A stretch of 41,802 bases of DNA, taken from the NCBI GenBank assembly GCA_903858935.1, contig CAIOKO010000280.1, forward strand, positions 1 to 41,802, written 5' to 3'. The position numbers were made by a program, and so were the translations under genes. Positions within the stretch are counted from its first letter, which is position 1. The number at the start of each line of letters is the position of its first letter. Positions 32,534 through 40,648 of the stretch are shown piece after piece. The DNA is from an uncultured Schlesneria sp. Its GTDB lineage: Bacteria > Planctomycetota > Planctomycetia > Planctomycetales > Planctomycetaceae. The notes under the pieces were generated by a model. That model ran no database searches and was not told where the DNA came from. It worked only from the letters and a program-made list of their open reading frames with translations.

Positions 32534-33523
32534 CTATGGAACAGGAACCGACTCAAGGACTTTACGAACAACATCGTCGGAGGTCATCTGCTCGGCCTCG
32601 GCCTCATACGTCAAAATCACGCGATGTCGCATGACATCTAGCGCGATGTCCTTAACATCCTGTGGCGTCACGTAACCACGACCCGCTAGAAATGCATTCG
32701 CTCGCGCTGCGAGGCAGAGATTAATCGAAGCACGGGGTGACGCACCGTATTCGATCAGCGGCTTCAATTCTTTCAGACGAAACTCTTCCGGTCGACGCGT
32801 CGCCGTGACAACGTCGAGCACATAGTCCTTGACTTTATCATCCATGTAAAGTGTTGAGACCGTCTGTTTGATTTCGATAAGCTGTTGCGGCTCGAGCACC
32901 GGTTGCACTTCACGCCGAATATCATCCAAGACCGAGTCAACAACTTTCCGCTCGTCAGACTTCGACGGATAGTCAACGATGATTTTCAACATGAATCGAT
33001 CGACTTGTGCTTCAGGCAATGGGTAGGTCCCTTCCTGTTCGATCGGGTTTTGTGTCGCCAGCACCAGGAACGGCTCTTCCAGCGGATAGGTCTCGTCGCC
33101 GATTGTGACCTGATGCTCCTGCATCGCTTCCAGTAATGCGGACTGTACTTTGGAGGGAGCACGGTTGATTTCGTCCGCCAGGATCAAATTGGCGAAAATC
33201 GGCCCTTTTCGCGTTCCGAATGAACCTTCACGTGGATTGTAAATCATCGTGCCGATCAGGTCCGCAGGGAGCAAATCTGGCGTAAACTGGATTCGATTGA
33301 ACTTGCATCGCAAGGCATTTGCCAATCCCTTGATCGCAGTCGTCTTGGCAAGCCCAGGCAGACCTTCCAGCAGAACATGTCCACCGGTGATCATCGCGAT
33401 CAACAATCGCGACAGCATCAAATCCTGTCCAACGAGAACTTTACGAACTTCAGATCTGACTCGCTCTAACTGATCCGAATGCTTGAGGACCTGTTCCTTA
33501 ATCCTTTGAATATCAACGCTCAT
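32534..33523 (-). CDS. moxR: MoxR-family AAA+ ATPase
   Basis: This 329-residue AAA+ protein has a Walker A loop GLPGLAKT (54-61), Walker B LILADE (113-118), the segment NRAPSKVQSALLEAMQEHQVT that follows it, sensor 1 ATQNPIEQEGTYPLPEAQVD-type sequence, and the C-terminal lid domain with 'GASPRASINLCLAARA', all typical of MoxR. Members act as chaperone-like ATPases that mature or remodel VWA-containing partners. The downstream genes encode DUF58, a BatD-like lipoprotein, BatA, BatB-BatC and BatD-BatE, so those are the expected clients. The start is 37 bp after the stop of the upstream DUF1553 gene, so it may be transcribed with it. Confidence 0.95.
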   Translation of the reverse strand: MSVDIQRIKEQVLKHSDQLERVRSEVRKVLVGQDLMLSRLLIAMITGGHVLLEGLPGLAKTTAIKGLANALRCKFNRIQFTPDLLPADLIGTMIYNPREGSFGTRKGPIFANLILADEINRAPSKVQSALLEAMQEHQVTIGDETYPLEEPFLVLATQNPIEQEGTYPLPEAQVDRFMLKIIVDYPSKSDERKVVDSVLDDIRREVQPVLEPQQLIEIKQTVSTLYMDDKVKDYVLDVVTATRRPEEFRLKELKPLIEYGASPRASINLCLAARANAFLAGRGYVTPQDVKDIALDVMRHRVILTYEAEAEQMTSDDVVRKVLESVPVP

Positions 33524-33560
33524 TGTCTGAAAACGCTCCTTTAAGACTTCAATCGGTATC

Positions 33561-36008
33561 TCAATGTTGAAACAGAAATTCTTTTGACGTCAAGACGCTC
33601 CAGTAAAGGTCTTCGATGGCGGCTCGCTTGTCATCACCGGTCGCCTCGTCAAGCACTGCCGAAAGCTGTTTCCGCTCGGTCTCATTCGGATACCTGGTGA
33701 TGGCAGATAAGTATACGATGTCGATCAAGTCATTGTTGGGAGTGTTTGTCTCGAGAAACCTGGCAACACGGCCATCCTTGGATTCAAGCTTTTCCTGGAT
33801 CGTCTTCCCATTCAAAAGATGCAATACCTGGGTCATGCTTGGTTCATCCGACCGTTCACACGTACAGGTCAAAACCCGTTCAGGACGCCCAAAGGTATCG
33901 AGGAAATATGACGCCACGCTCGCATCGGGCAACTGCATCGCGCGGGTCCCCGCCGGCTGATCCTTGAAAACGGTCGGAACCCCCGCAACCTGCGAAATGG
34001 CATCAAGCATCACTTCAGCTTTCAGGCGTCTAGGCTGGCTGTGAGCATGAAATCGCTGGTCAGCTTCGTTCTCTTTCAGGATGGCGTGAGAACGCTGATA
34101 CGTTTCCGATTTCAAAATCGTCCGCATCAGACTCTTCAAATCGTAGTTGTTGTGAATAAGTTCCTGAGCAAGACGTGCAAACAATTTTTCATTGCTGGCG
34201 GGATTCGTCAAGCGAATATCGTCGACCGCGTCGACCAGACCGCGACCCATGAAGTTCGCCCAGATCCGGTTAACGACTGCCTTGGCAAAGTAAGGGTTGT
34301 CAGGCGATGTCAGCCAGCTGGCCAGATGCGCGCGTCGATCGCCCGGTTCATCAAACGGGATGGCTCGGCCATCCAGAGGCTTCGGTAACTGTGGCCGTGA
34401 CGTACGGGGTTGTAACACCTCGCCCTGATCGGCCAGGAAAATCGTCCGGTTACCGTCGCCACTGCGAAAGTCGCCACCCCAGCCTTTACCTCGGACCCGA
34501 GCGAAAAGGCTGACCATGCCGTAATAGTCGTCGTTCGTCCATTTTTCATTGGGATGATCGTGACAATGAGCACACTGGATTGACATTCCAAGAAAGGCCA
34601 TCGCCGTTGTCTCGACCATGTCCTGCGGGTCCTGGTGCAATGAGTAAAAGTTTGCAGCACCGTTCTCAAACGTGCTCCCTTTTGCCATGACCACGCCACG
34701 AGCAAACTCGTCCCACGGGGCATTATTCGCCACGCGGTCGCGAATCCATTTGTAGTAAGCTTTTATCGCATCAGGTCGCAGACGGCTTCCCGTCAAGAGC
34801 AATACGTCGGACCACTGGTAGGCCCAGTAGTCGACAAACTCAGGACGAGAAAGCAGCTGTTCGATCAACGTTTCTCGCTTCGACTCGCTGGCATCCGACA
34901 AAAACGACTTCACTTCATCGACGGTAGGTAAAACGCCAATCGTGTCCAGATAAACCCGACGCAGGAATTCACTGTCGCTGGATTTCGGTGACGGAGGCAT
35001 ATTCAGTGAAGCGAGTTTTTCGATCACGAGATCATCAATGAAATTCGCCCGGTGAGACTGGCTGAACGCTTCAGCGGGAACTGCATTCAGATAAGGAACA
35101 GTGACAGTTGCCGTTGTATTCTGAGCCAGATACCAGGCAACGATTGCCCCTTCGCCGCTTCCGTTCACCTTGACCAGTCCCTGGTCATCTACCGAACAGA
35201 CCGAATGGTTGGTCGAAGTGTATTTGGCCCATCGAGTGACATCTTCGGTATGTCCATCGGTGAAATGAGCGATGACGATCATTGGTTGTTCGGCGCCAGC
35301 CTTCAATCGTGATGATTCGGGAAGAATCATCAGCCGCTGAATTCGGGGATCGGAATCAGACGGGGCCTTGATCCCTTGGGCAACCCATTCGGCGATTACC
35401 CGGTACTCAAGTGAATCCTCGGTAAATCGCAGCCCCCCTTTGTGCGGAATGGCCTGGGTTGGTTTCGTCAGCACCAGGCTTCGACCAGGATCATTGGGGA
35501 CAACGCGACGGCCGCGAGCCTGATGCGTTAACGAAAAGAAATCGTGCTCAGGATCATAGCCTCGCAGTGACAGTTTGAATCCGTTTTTCCCAGCCGCCGC
35601 CCCGTGACAGGCACCGCTGTTACAACCTGTTTTGGACAAAACTGACTGCACGTGGTTACGGAAATTCCATTGATGCAATTCACCAAACTGCTCCACGACA
35701 ACCTTGGTCGTTGCAGTCTGACCATTGGCGGTCACCGAAATGGTCGTCGTACCGTTTCCGACGGGAACAACTTGACCATCGACAACTTTCGCGATCCGTT
35801 CATCGCCGGATGTCCATACCATGCCCGATCGGATCGACTGTGTCACCAGCGGACCATCTGCCATTTCCGCCAGCACTGTTTGTCGTGCTTCAGGTCCTCT
35901 CAGCCGGATCTCATTCGGCAGTATGGCCAGACTTTCAGCGGCAACCAACGAGAAGCCGTTGACCAGGGATATCACCAGGAAAATGACACTCTTTCGATGA
36001 AGATTCAT
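33561..36008 (-). CDS. Ig-like/DUF1549/DUF1553 cytochrome protein with CX4CH motif
   Basis: The 815-residue exported protein begins with a signal peptide (about 5-24). A bacterial Ig-like (BIG2) domain spans about 30-105, and a heme-type motif follows at 129-135: C-N-S-G-A-C-H, with four residues between the cysteines instead of two. A second Ig-like domain precedes DUF1549 ('EFLRRVYLDTIGVLPTVDE'), which ends with an ordinary CAHCHDHP motif. DUF1553 completes the protein ('VNRIWANFMGRGLV', 'RRLKAEVMLDAISQVAG'). An ATG at 36020 is a possible start; 36008 is favoured because GGGACGG lies upstream. It lies 37 bp before moxR on the same strand. Function unknown; surface or periplasmic electron transfer is plausible for the family. 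Confidence 0.9.
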   Translation of the reverse strand: MNLHRKSVIFLVISLVNGFSLVAAESLAILPNEIRLRGPEARQTVLAEMADGPLVTQSIRSGMVWTSGDERIAKVVDGQVVPVGNGTTTISVTANGQTATTKVVVEQFGELHQWNFRNHVQSVLSKTGCNSGACHGAAAGKNGFKLSLRGYDPEHDFFSLTHQARGRRVVPNDPGRSLVLTKPTQAIPHKGGLRFTEDSLEYRVIAEWVAQGIKAPSDSDPRIQRLMILPESSRLKAGAEQPMIVIAHFTDGHTEDVTRWAKYTSTNHSVCSVDDQGLVKVNGSGEGAIVAWYLAQNTTATVTVPYLNAVPAEAFSQSHRANFIDDLVIEKLASLNMPPSPKSSDSEFLRRVYLDTIGVLPTVDEVKSFLSDASESKRETLIEQLLSRPEFVDYWAYQWSDVLLLTGSRLRPDAIKAYYKWIRDRVANNAPWDEFARGVVMAKGSTFENGAANFYSLHQDPQDMVETTAMAFLGMSIQCAHCHDHPNEKWTNDDYYGMVSLFARVRGKGWGGDFRSGDGNRTIFLADQGEVLQPRTSRPQLPKPLDGRAIPFDEPGDRRAHLASWLTSPDNPYFAKAVVNRIWANFMGRGLVDAVDDIRLTNPASNEKLFARLAQELIHNNYDLKSLMRTILKSETYQRSHAILKENEADQRFHAHSQPRRLKAEVMLDAISQVAGVPTVFKDQPAGTRAMQLPDASVASYFLDTFGRPERVLTCTCERSDEPSMTQVLHLLNGKTIQEKLESKDGRVARFLETNTPNNDLIDIVYLSAITRYPNETERKQLSAVLDEATGDDKRAAIEDLYWSVLTSKEFLFQH

Positions 36009-36175
36009 TTGCCGTCCCATTCAGGATGAAACTACGATTGGGCTTCAGGTTTCAATGGCGAACTTTATTGCGACGTTCGCTCGCGTGACTGATTCGACCA
36101 ACCATGATGCAACTATTATGAAAAAAACACGTTCGATCCAAAAACTGTTTGCAACCGATGGATTGCACAATGAAT

Positions 36176-39100
36176 TCATTGCTGCATCGGAATCGTGCCG
36201 TCCAGATAGCGCCAGTTCTTCAAGAAGGAAATTAAATCGGCCATCTGCTCAATGGAAATATTCTTCTCGAATCCGACCGGCATCAGGGACAGGCCATTTG
36301 TTTTCAGTTCATCAACATCCGATCGAAGGATCGTTTCTTCTTTACCTTCAGGCAATCGCATCGTGATGGAGACGGCGGTCTCTGATTTGATCAGGCCGGT
36401 GTAAGGCTTTCCCTGCTTTGTGATCAGCGTGTATCCAAAGTAGTTCGCATCAACAGCCCGATTCGGGTCAAGAATATTCATTAACAAATACGCGGGAAGC
36501 TTGTCTCGCGTGTCACCGATGTCAGGCCCCACATTGACACCCACATTTGCGACACGATGGCAGGTGACGCAGTTCTTCTCAAAAACCGCGCGGCCTTTGG
36601 CCGGGTCACCCTTTTGTTCCAGGGCGGATTGATAGCTGGCCAGTACAGCAACCCGGTCAGGCGCTGCGGCCAGATTGAAAAGTTTCTCAGCCCGTGCGCT
36701 CAGTTCCTTGTTGCGATGTTTCGTCAGACGAACTTGTCGAGTGGGGTCAATCTCCGAGACTTTGATGCTCCCCTTTTCCAGCGAATCAACCAGTAATGCG
36801 GTCCGACTTTCTTGCCCCAGCATCAAATCGAGCATGGCACGGCGCAGTTGAGGTGTCTGTGCATCGTAAGCAGCCATCACTTTCGGGCCGACGGAGGGAT
36901 CATTAACCCGTCCCAAGGCTTCGATCGCCGCCAGCCTGATCGGGATTTCACTTCCCGCCAGAGCCAGTTCCAGCAGCGAGTTGATCGTTTCCGGACCTTC
37001 GCCGAGCGGGAGCGTTTTTATCGCTGCCAGCCGTTGCTGAGGAACCGTTTTTTGTGCGGCTGCAATTGTCTGAAGGTTACTTATCAGAAGTTGCAATTTG
37101 TCTCGCTCACTGGCACTTAACTCATTTCGAAAAAGCGAAAAGGTCAGGCCGTGCCGTTCGGCTCCTCGTCCGAGACCTCGCACGCCTGCCGCCATAATTC
37201 CAATGGATGTTTCACCAAATTCCTCTTTCTGGAATTCGAACAACTTTTCCAGGATGACCTTGGCCGGTTTGGGTTCAAGCTGCGACCCGGCAACCTCACA
37301 CAATTGTTCGATTAATTCAGCTCCGCCCGCTGGTGGCGTTTTTAATGTTTTCCAGTGTTCAAGCAGGTCCGTAATCAAAGCATGCGGCGGGTCAGCCTTC
37401 ATCGTTCCAACGGCAACACGCAACCACGGGTCTTCAACTCCTCGGTCAAGCAATCGAACCAGTGCCTTCCGTTCCGTCACGGCATCTGAACTTCTTCCGC
37501 TGAGATCCAGAGCCATGCGAAACCGGACGCGGTCGTCAGTTTCATCTGCTGCTAATTGAGCCACGTCGTCGGGCAGCAGTTCATCAAGGTTATCTCCGAT
37601 GGATGAGACGACTTGCTCCCGGACGCGTGCATCTCGATTGTCAGTTTCGGACCAGGCCAGGACAGCAGGGGTCAGTCGTGGGTCGAGTGTTTTAATCAGC
37701 CAGAGGACGGGAAGCCGACTACGGGTCAGTCGATTCTGTTTCCAGTTGACCTTCAGCGCGTCAAGAACTTCGTCTCGATCACGTTCAAGTAATAACCGAA
37801 CGGCTGTCTCACGGTGCCAGGCATTTCCATGATCAAGCAAGCGGATGAGGTGAGGTATCGACAGTTTGTCCAGGGGATGATCAGGGCGTTCTTGAGGCAT
37901 GATCGATTCGTCGGACTTGATCCGCCAGATCCGGCCTCGATCGCTGCCGTCGTTCAAGTCTTTGCGAGTCTTCAGTTCAGTTGGCATCCAGTCAGGATGT
38001 TCTATCACGGCCCGGTACATATCGACGATGTACAGGGCACCATCAGGCCCGTTCGCAAGATTCACCGGTCGAAACCACGTATCACGACTCGCCAGAAACT
38101 CTTGAGTTCCGTCAGATGGATGGCTGAGAAACGTGGCCCCATTGGAAACGAGAGTTTCCCGGTGGACCAGATTGGCTGTCGGATCACAGGTAAAGGCATT
38201 CCCCTTGTTTTCCGGTGGCAGTCCGTCACCCCGATAAATCGTCACTCCACAAGCGGCTGTAAACTGATTTGCGTGCAATGTCGATGTCGTCCAGGCGGCA
38301 CTGATGGGGTACAGCTTTGACTGCTCACCCGAAGCGGCGACATCCTGGATCGTCGATTTCACAGCAAAAAAAGGATTCCGCTTGGTGTAATAATCTTCCA
38401 GCACGACGTGCTGTACGGGATTGCGGTTCGAACAGATGAAACGGTTTCCATAATCGTCAAAACAGAGACCAAACTGACCGTGCCCCGAGACGGCTCCATA
38501 TTCGCCCGTCAGCGGGTTAAAGCGAAAGTCGAATCCCGCCAGCGGCAAAGGAAGTGCCTTATCGCGCCATTCCGCCTTGGCTGCGACAATGGTTCCACCC
38601 CTCAGGCCGTTGGCGACGTAAATGAAACCGTCGGGACCGAACGTCGGATGATTGGCTCGAAGCTGAGAATTCTCCTGACTGAACCCCTGAAACCATGTTT
38701 CCCTGAATTCGGCTTTTCCATCTCCATCACGGTCGGCGAAGAAAGTGATCTCACCGGCCAGTGTGACAATGATGCCGTCTTTCCACGGCAAGACTCCCGT
38801 GGCGAACAATAACTCGTCAACAAATACTGTCGCTGTTTCGTAGCGGCCGTCATGGTTGTGATCGAACAATCGCTTGATTCGCGATTTGGGTTTTTCCTGA
38901 CTGCCAGGTTTGGGGCCGTAAGGATAATCTCGCATTTCGACGACCCACATCGAACCGTCTGCGCCGAACGCGATGGCCACCGGATCGATCACTTCAGGCT
39001 CACCCGCGACAAGTTCCACTTTCAGTTCGGACGATGCCAGCACGAACGATTTCAAAGCGTCATCGGTGGAAAGCGGACTTTTCACAGCAGGCGGATCTGC

Positions 39101-39253
39101 CGCGTCCAGAATTTTTGACCCGGAAATCAACACGAGAATTGCTGCGAACGTCCCCTGAATGCCAACAGAAGTCACCAAACACTGACGGCAGAACATCAGT
39201 CTGATCAACGTCAAAGGCCAGTTCTTAAACAGAACTTTTCGTTCGCAGCGCAT
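36176..39253 (-). CDS. PVC-type propeller/HEAT/cytochrome c protein
   Basis: This 1025-residue protein has a hydrophobic export segment (about 33-48), a six-bladed propeller related to sugar/sorbosone dehydrogenases (Pirellula/Verrucomicrobium N-terminal type, about 75-430) with 'GSMWVVEMRDYPYG', 'ANHPTFGPDGFIYVANG' and 'DGALYIVDMYR', then HEAT-like helical repeats (about 440-860), and a C-terminal cytochrome domain with CVTCH (895-899) and a likely Met991 axial ligand in SLMPVGFE. This order is a known planctomycete/verrucomicrobial family; the substrate is unknown. The frame is open to 39508, but that part overlaps plsY on the same strand, so the ATG at 39253 is chosen. Confidence 0.92.
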   Translation of the reverse strand: MRCERKVLFKNWPLTLIRLMFCRQCLVTSVGIQGTFAAILVLISGSKILDAADPPAVKSPLSTDDALKSFVLASSELKVELVAGEPEVIDPVAIAFGADGSMWVVEMRDYPYGPKPGSQEKPKSRIKRLFDHNHDGRYETATVFVDELLFATGVLPWKDGIIVTLAGEITFFADRDGDGKAEFRETWFQGFSQENSQLRANHPTFGPDGFIYVANGLRGGTIVAAKAEWRDKALPLPLAGFDFRFNPLTGEYGAVSGHGQFGLCFDDYGNRFICSNRNPVQHVVLEDYYTKRNPFFAVKSTIQDVAASGEQSKLYPISAAWTTSTLHANQFTAACGVTIYRGDGLPPENKGNAFTCDPTANLVHRETLVSNGATFLSHPSDGTQEFLASRDTWFRPVNLANGPDGALYIVDMYRAVIEHPDWMPTELKTRKDLNDGSDRGRIWRIKSDESIMPQERPDHPLDKLSIPHLIRLLDHGNAWHRETAVRLLLERDRDEVLDALKVNWKQNRLTRSRLPVLWLIKTLDPRLTPAVLAWSETDNRDARVREQVVSSIGDNLDELLPDDVAQLAADETDDRVRFRMALDLSGRSSDAVTERKALVRLLDRGVEDPWLRVAVGTMKADPPHALITDLLEHWKTLKTPPAGGAELIEQLCEVAGSQLEPKPAKVILEKLFEFQKEEFGETSIGIMAAGVRGLGRGAERHGLTFSLFRNELSASERDKLQLLISNLQTIAAAQKTVPQQRLAAIKTLPLGEGPETINSLLELALAGSEIPIRLAAIEALGRVNDPSVGPKVMAAYDAQTPQLRRAMLDLMLGQESRTALLVDSLEKGSIKVSEIDPTRQVRLTKHRNKELSARAEKLFNLAAAPDRVAVLASYQSALEQKGDPAKGRAVFEKNCVTCHRVANVGVNVGPDIGDTRDKLPAYLLMNILDPNRAVDANYFGYTLITKQGKPYTGLIKSETAVSITMRLPEGKEETILRSDVDELKTNGLSLMPVGFEKNISIEQMADLISFLKNWRYLDGTIPMQQ

Positions 39254-39366
39254 TTCGGCTGAATCTCCGAGTGAAAGTCTTTTTCTGGATCTTTCATATA
39301 ATAAGCTGAATTCTCGCCCAATCCCACCAAGCAAGACAGAAACAGGCCCGAGAAAACCCGCCGCGA

Positions 39367-40029
39367 CTACTGAGCAGTCTCGTCTTTGACCGATTTGTCC
39401 TTGCTGGTGAGCCGCAATTCTTCGCCCTTCAGCAGTCGGCTGATGTTGCTCCGATGCTGCACGATGATCAACAGTGGGACCATCAGGGCGAAGACCCCCT
39501 GACTCCACTTCGCCTCCGAAAATGGGTTTGGCATCGAACGGGCGAGCTCAAATGTCCCGAAACCGATTGCGGCGAGCATGGAGCTGACTGAAACAAACCG
39601 CCAGACGGCAAGCGAACTAAAAAACGTCACCGCCGCCACCAGCAAACCCCAGGGACTGAGAATCGCCAGGACCCCCAGCGACGTGGCAACCCCTTTTCCG
39701 CCACGAAATCCCAGCCAGCAAGGGAACATATGACCGATGATGGTGGAAACCCCCGCCAGAACCGTGGCATGAGCCAACCATGGACTTTCCGAACCAAAAA
39801 ACTGCTGAGGGAGCAAAGCAACCGGCAACAAGCCCTTCAAGGCATCCAGGATCAGGCAGAGGATTCCCCATTTCTTACCCAGGACGCGGCCGGCATTGGT
39901 TGCTCCAATGTTACCACTACCGAGCTGACGAAGATCGACCCCTTTGACCACCGTTCCGATGATGTAGCCAAACGGAATCGAACCTGCCAGGTAACTGGCT
40001 ATTGCCAGGAGAATCGCGTTGACCAACAT
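39367..40029 (-). CDS. plsY: Glycerol-3-phosphate acyltransferase PlsY
   Basis: PlsY is the inner-membrane enzyme that transfers the acyl group from acyl phosphate to glycerol 3-phosphate, the first step of phospholipid synthesis. The 220-residue protein has five to six membrane segments and the three conserved motifs: GSGNIGATNAGR (37-48), GHMFPCWLGFRGGKGVATS (about 98-116), and HRSNISRLLKGEE near the end. Length is normal, with a short charged tail after the last motif. It is the first gene of the long minus-strand block. The next gene starts 113 bp after its stop. Its partner plsX is not in the window. Confidence 0.97.
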   Translation of the reverse strand: MLVNAILLAIASYLAGSIPFGYIIGTVVKGVDLRQLGSGNIGATNAGRVLGKKWGILCLILDALKGLLPVALLPQQFFGSESPWLAHATVLAGVSTIIGHMFPCWLGFRGGKGVATSLGVLAILSPWGLLVAAVTFFSSLAVWRFVSVSSMLAAIGFGTFELARSMPNPFSEAKWSQGVFALMVPLLIIVQHRSNISRLLKGEELRLTSKDKSVKDETAQ

Positions 40030-40210
40030 ACCAACAGAATCCTGTCACAAACGAAAAAAAAAGCGGACCAATCAGAATTGCGAGAGTCTGATTAGCACAC
40101 GACAACTTCGCAACGCGAAACGAAAGGCAATTCCAGCGAAGAGCGAAAATTCTGTAGCGATGAAACCCGGATGAAACATTTAATTCACGAAAAAAGCTGT
40201 GACTCCGGGA

Positions 40211-40232
40211 CCGTGGCCGACGCCGCTAGCGT
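40211..40232. repeat. GC-rich palindrome, second copy
   Basis: CCGACGC and GCGTCGG pair around a 5-nt loop and are followed by AAG. The 22-bp segment matches the ftsW-proximal copy (19009-19030) at 20 positions. Confidence 0.6.
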
Positions 40233-40330
40233 CGGAAGCACCATTCACGAAGGCACTACTCAAGGCGCAGCCTTCGATCAGCACGTGGGCCAGCGCGAAA
40301 GTTTTGACCAAACCCCGAACAAAAACGCAA

Positions 40331-40500
40331 CCCCACCTCCCCTGCGGAGGTGGTTAACGTCCCTTTGTCCCAGGGGATTGAATTGCATCGAGACCGTGTA
40401 TTGGGTTTGGGTCGAATTTGAATTTGGATTTCGGTCGCGACGAACGGCGTCGGATTGCTGGTGCAAAAGCCCGTTAACCACTGCCGCAGGGGCAATGTGG
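40331..40500. repeat. Inverted-repeat (MITE-like) element B, 170 bp
   Basis: The left arm (40331-40367) is the reverse complement of the right arm (40463-40500); shared blocks are CGTTAACCAC and CCGCAGGGG. The left arm also forms its own hairpin (CCACCTCC with GGAGGTGG). A solo arm occurs at 1783-1820. The centre of about 95 bp has no supported gene. Confidence 0.7.
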
Positions 40501-40648
40501 TTTCGTTGAGGGGCGCCTTCGGCTTCCGTTGGGTGGCTTGGACTTGCTGGAAATTGGATCGTGCCGCAATGATTGACGAACGGGGATTTGATGCGAAAGT
40601 TGACAGTCGCGGATTTTCATTTGTTCTTACGACCGCAAGAAATATTAT

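Larger units (their letters stand above)
40030..40648. other. Divergent repeat-rich region
   Basis: This 619-bp gap between plsY (minus) and the partial DUF1549 gene (plus) holds the GC-rich palindrome copy at 40211-40232, a small AAGGC/GCCTT hairpin near 40262, and inverted-repeat element B (40331-40500). Frames of 112 and 201 codons run across the repeats but do not look like real proteins. Promoters were not identified. Confidence 0.6.

Noticed and set aside
39254-39508. N-terminal extension of the propeller/HEAT/cytochrome protein
   Set aside because: It overlaps the end of plsY on the same strand in another frame and lacks a plausible signal sequence; the ATG at 39253 fits better.
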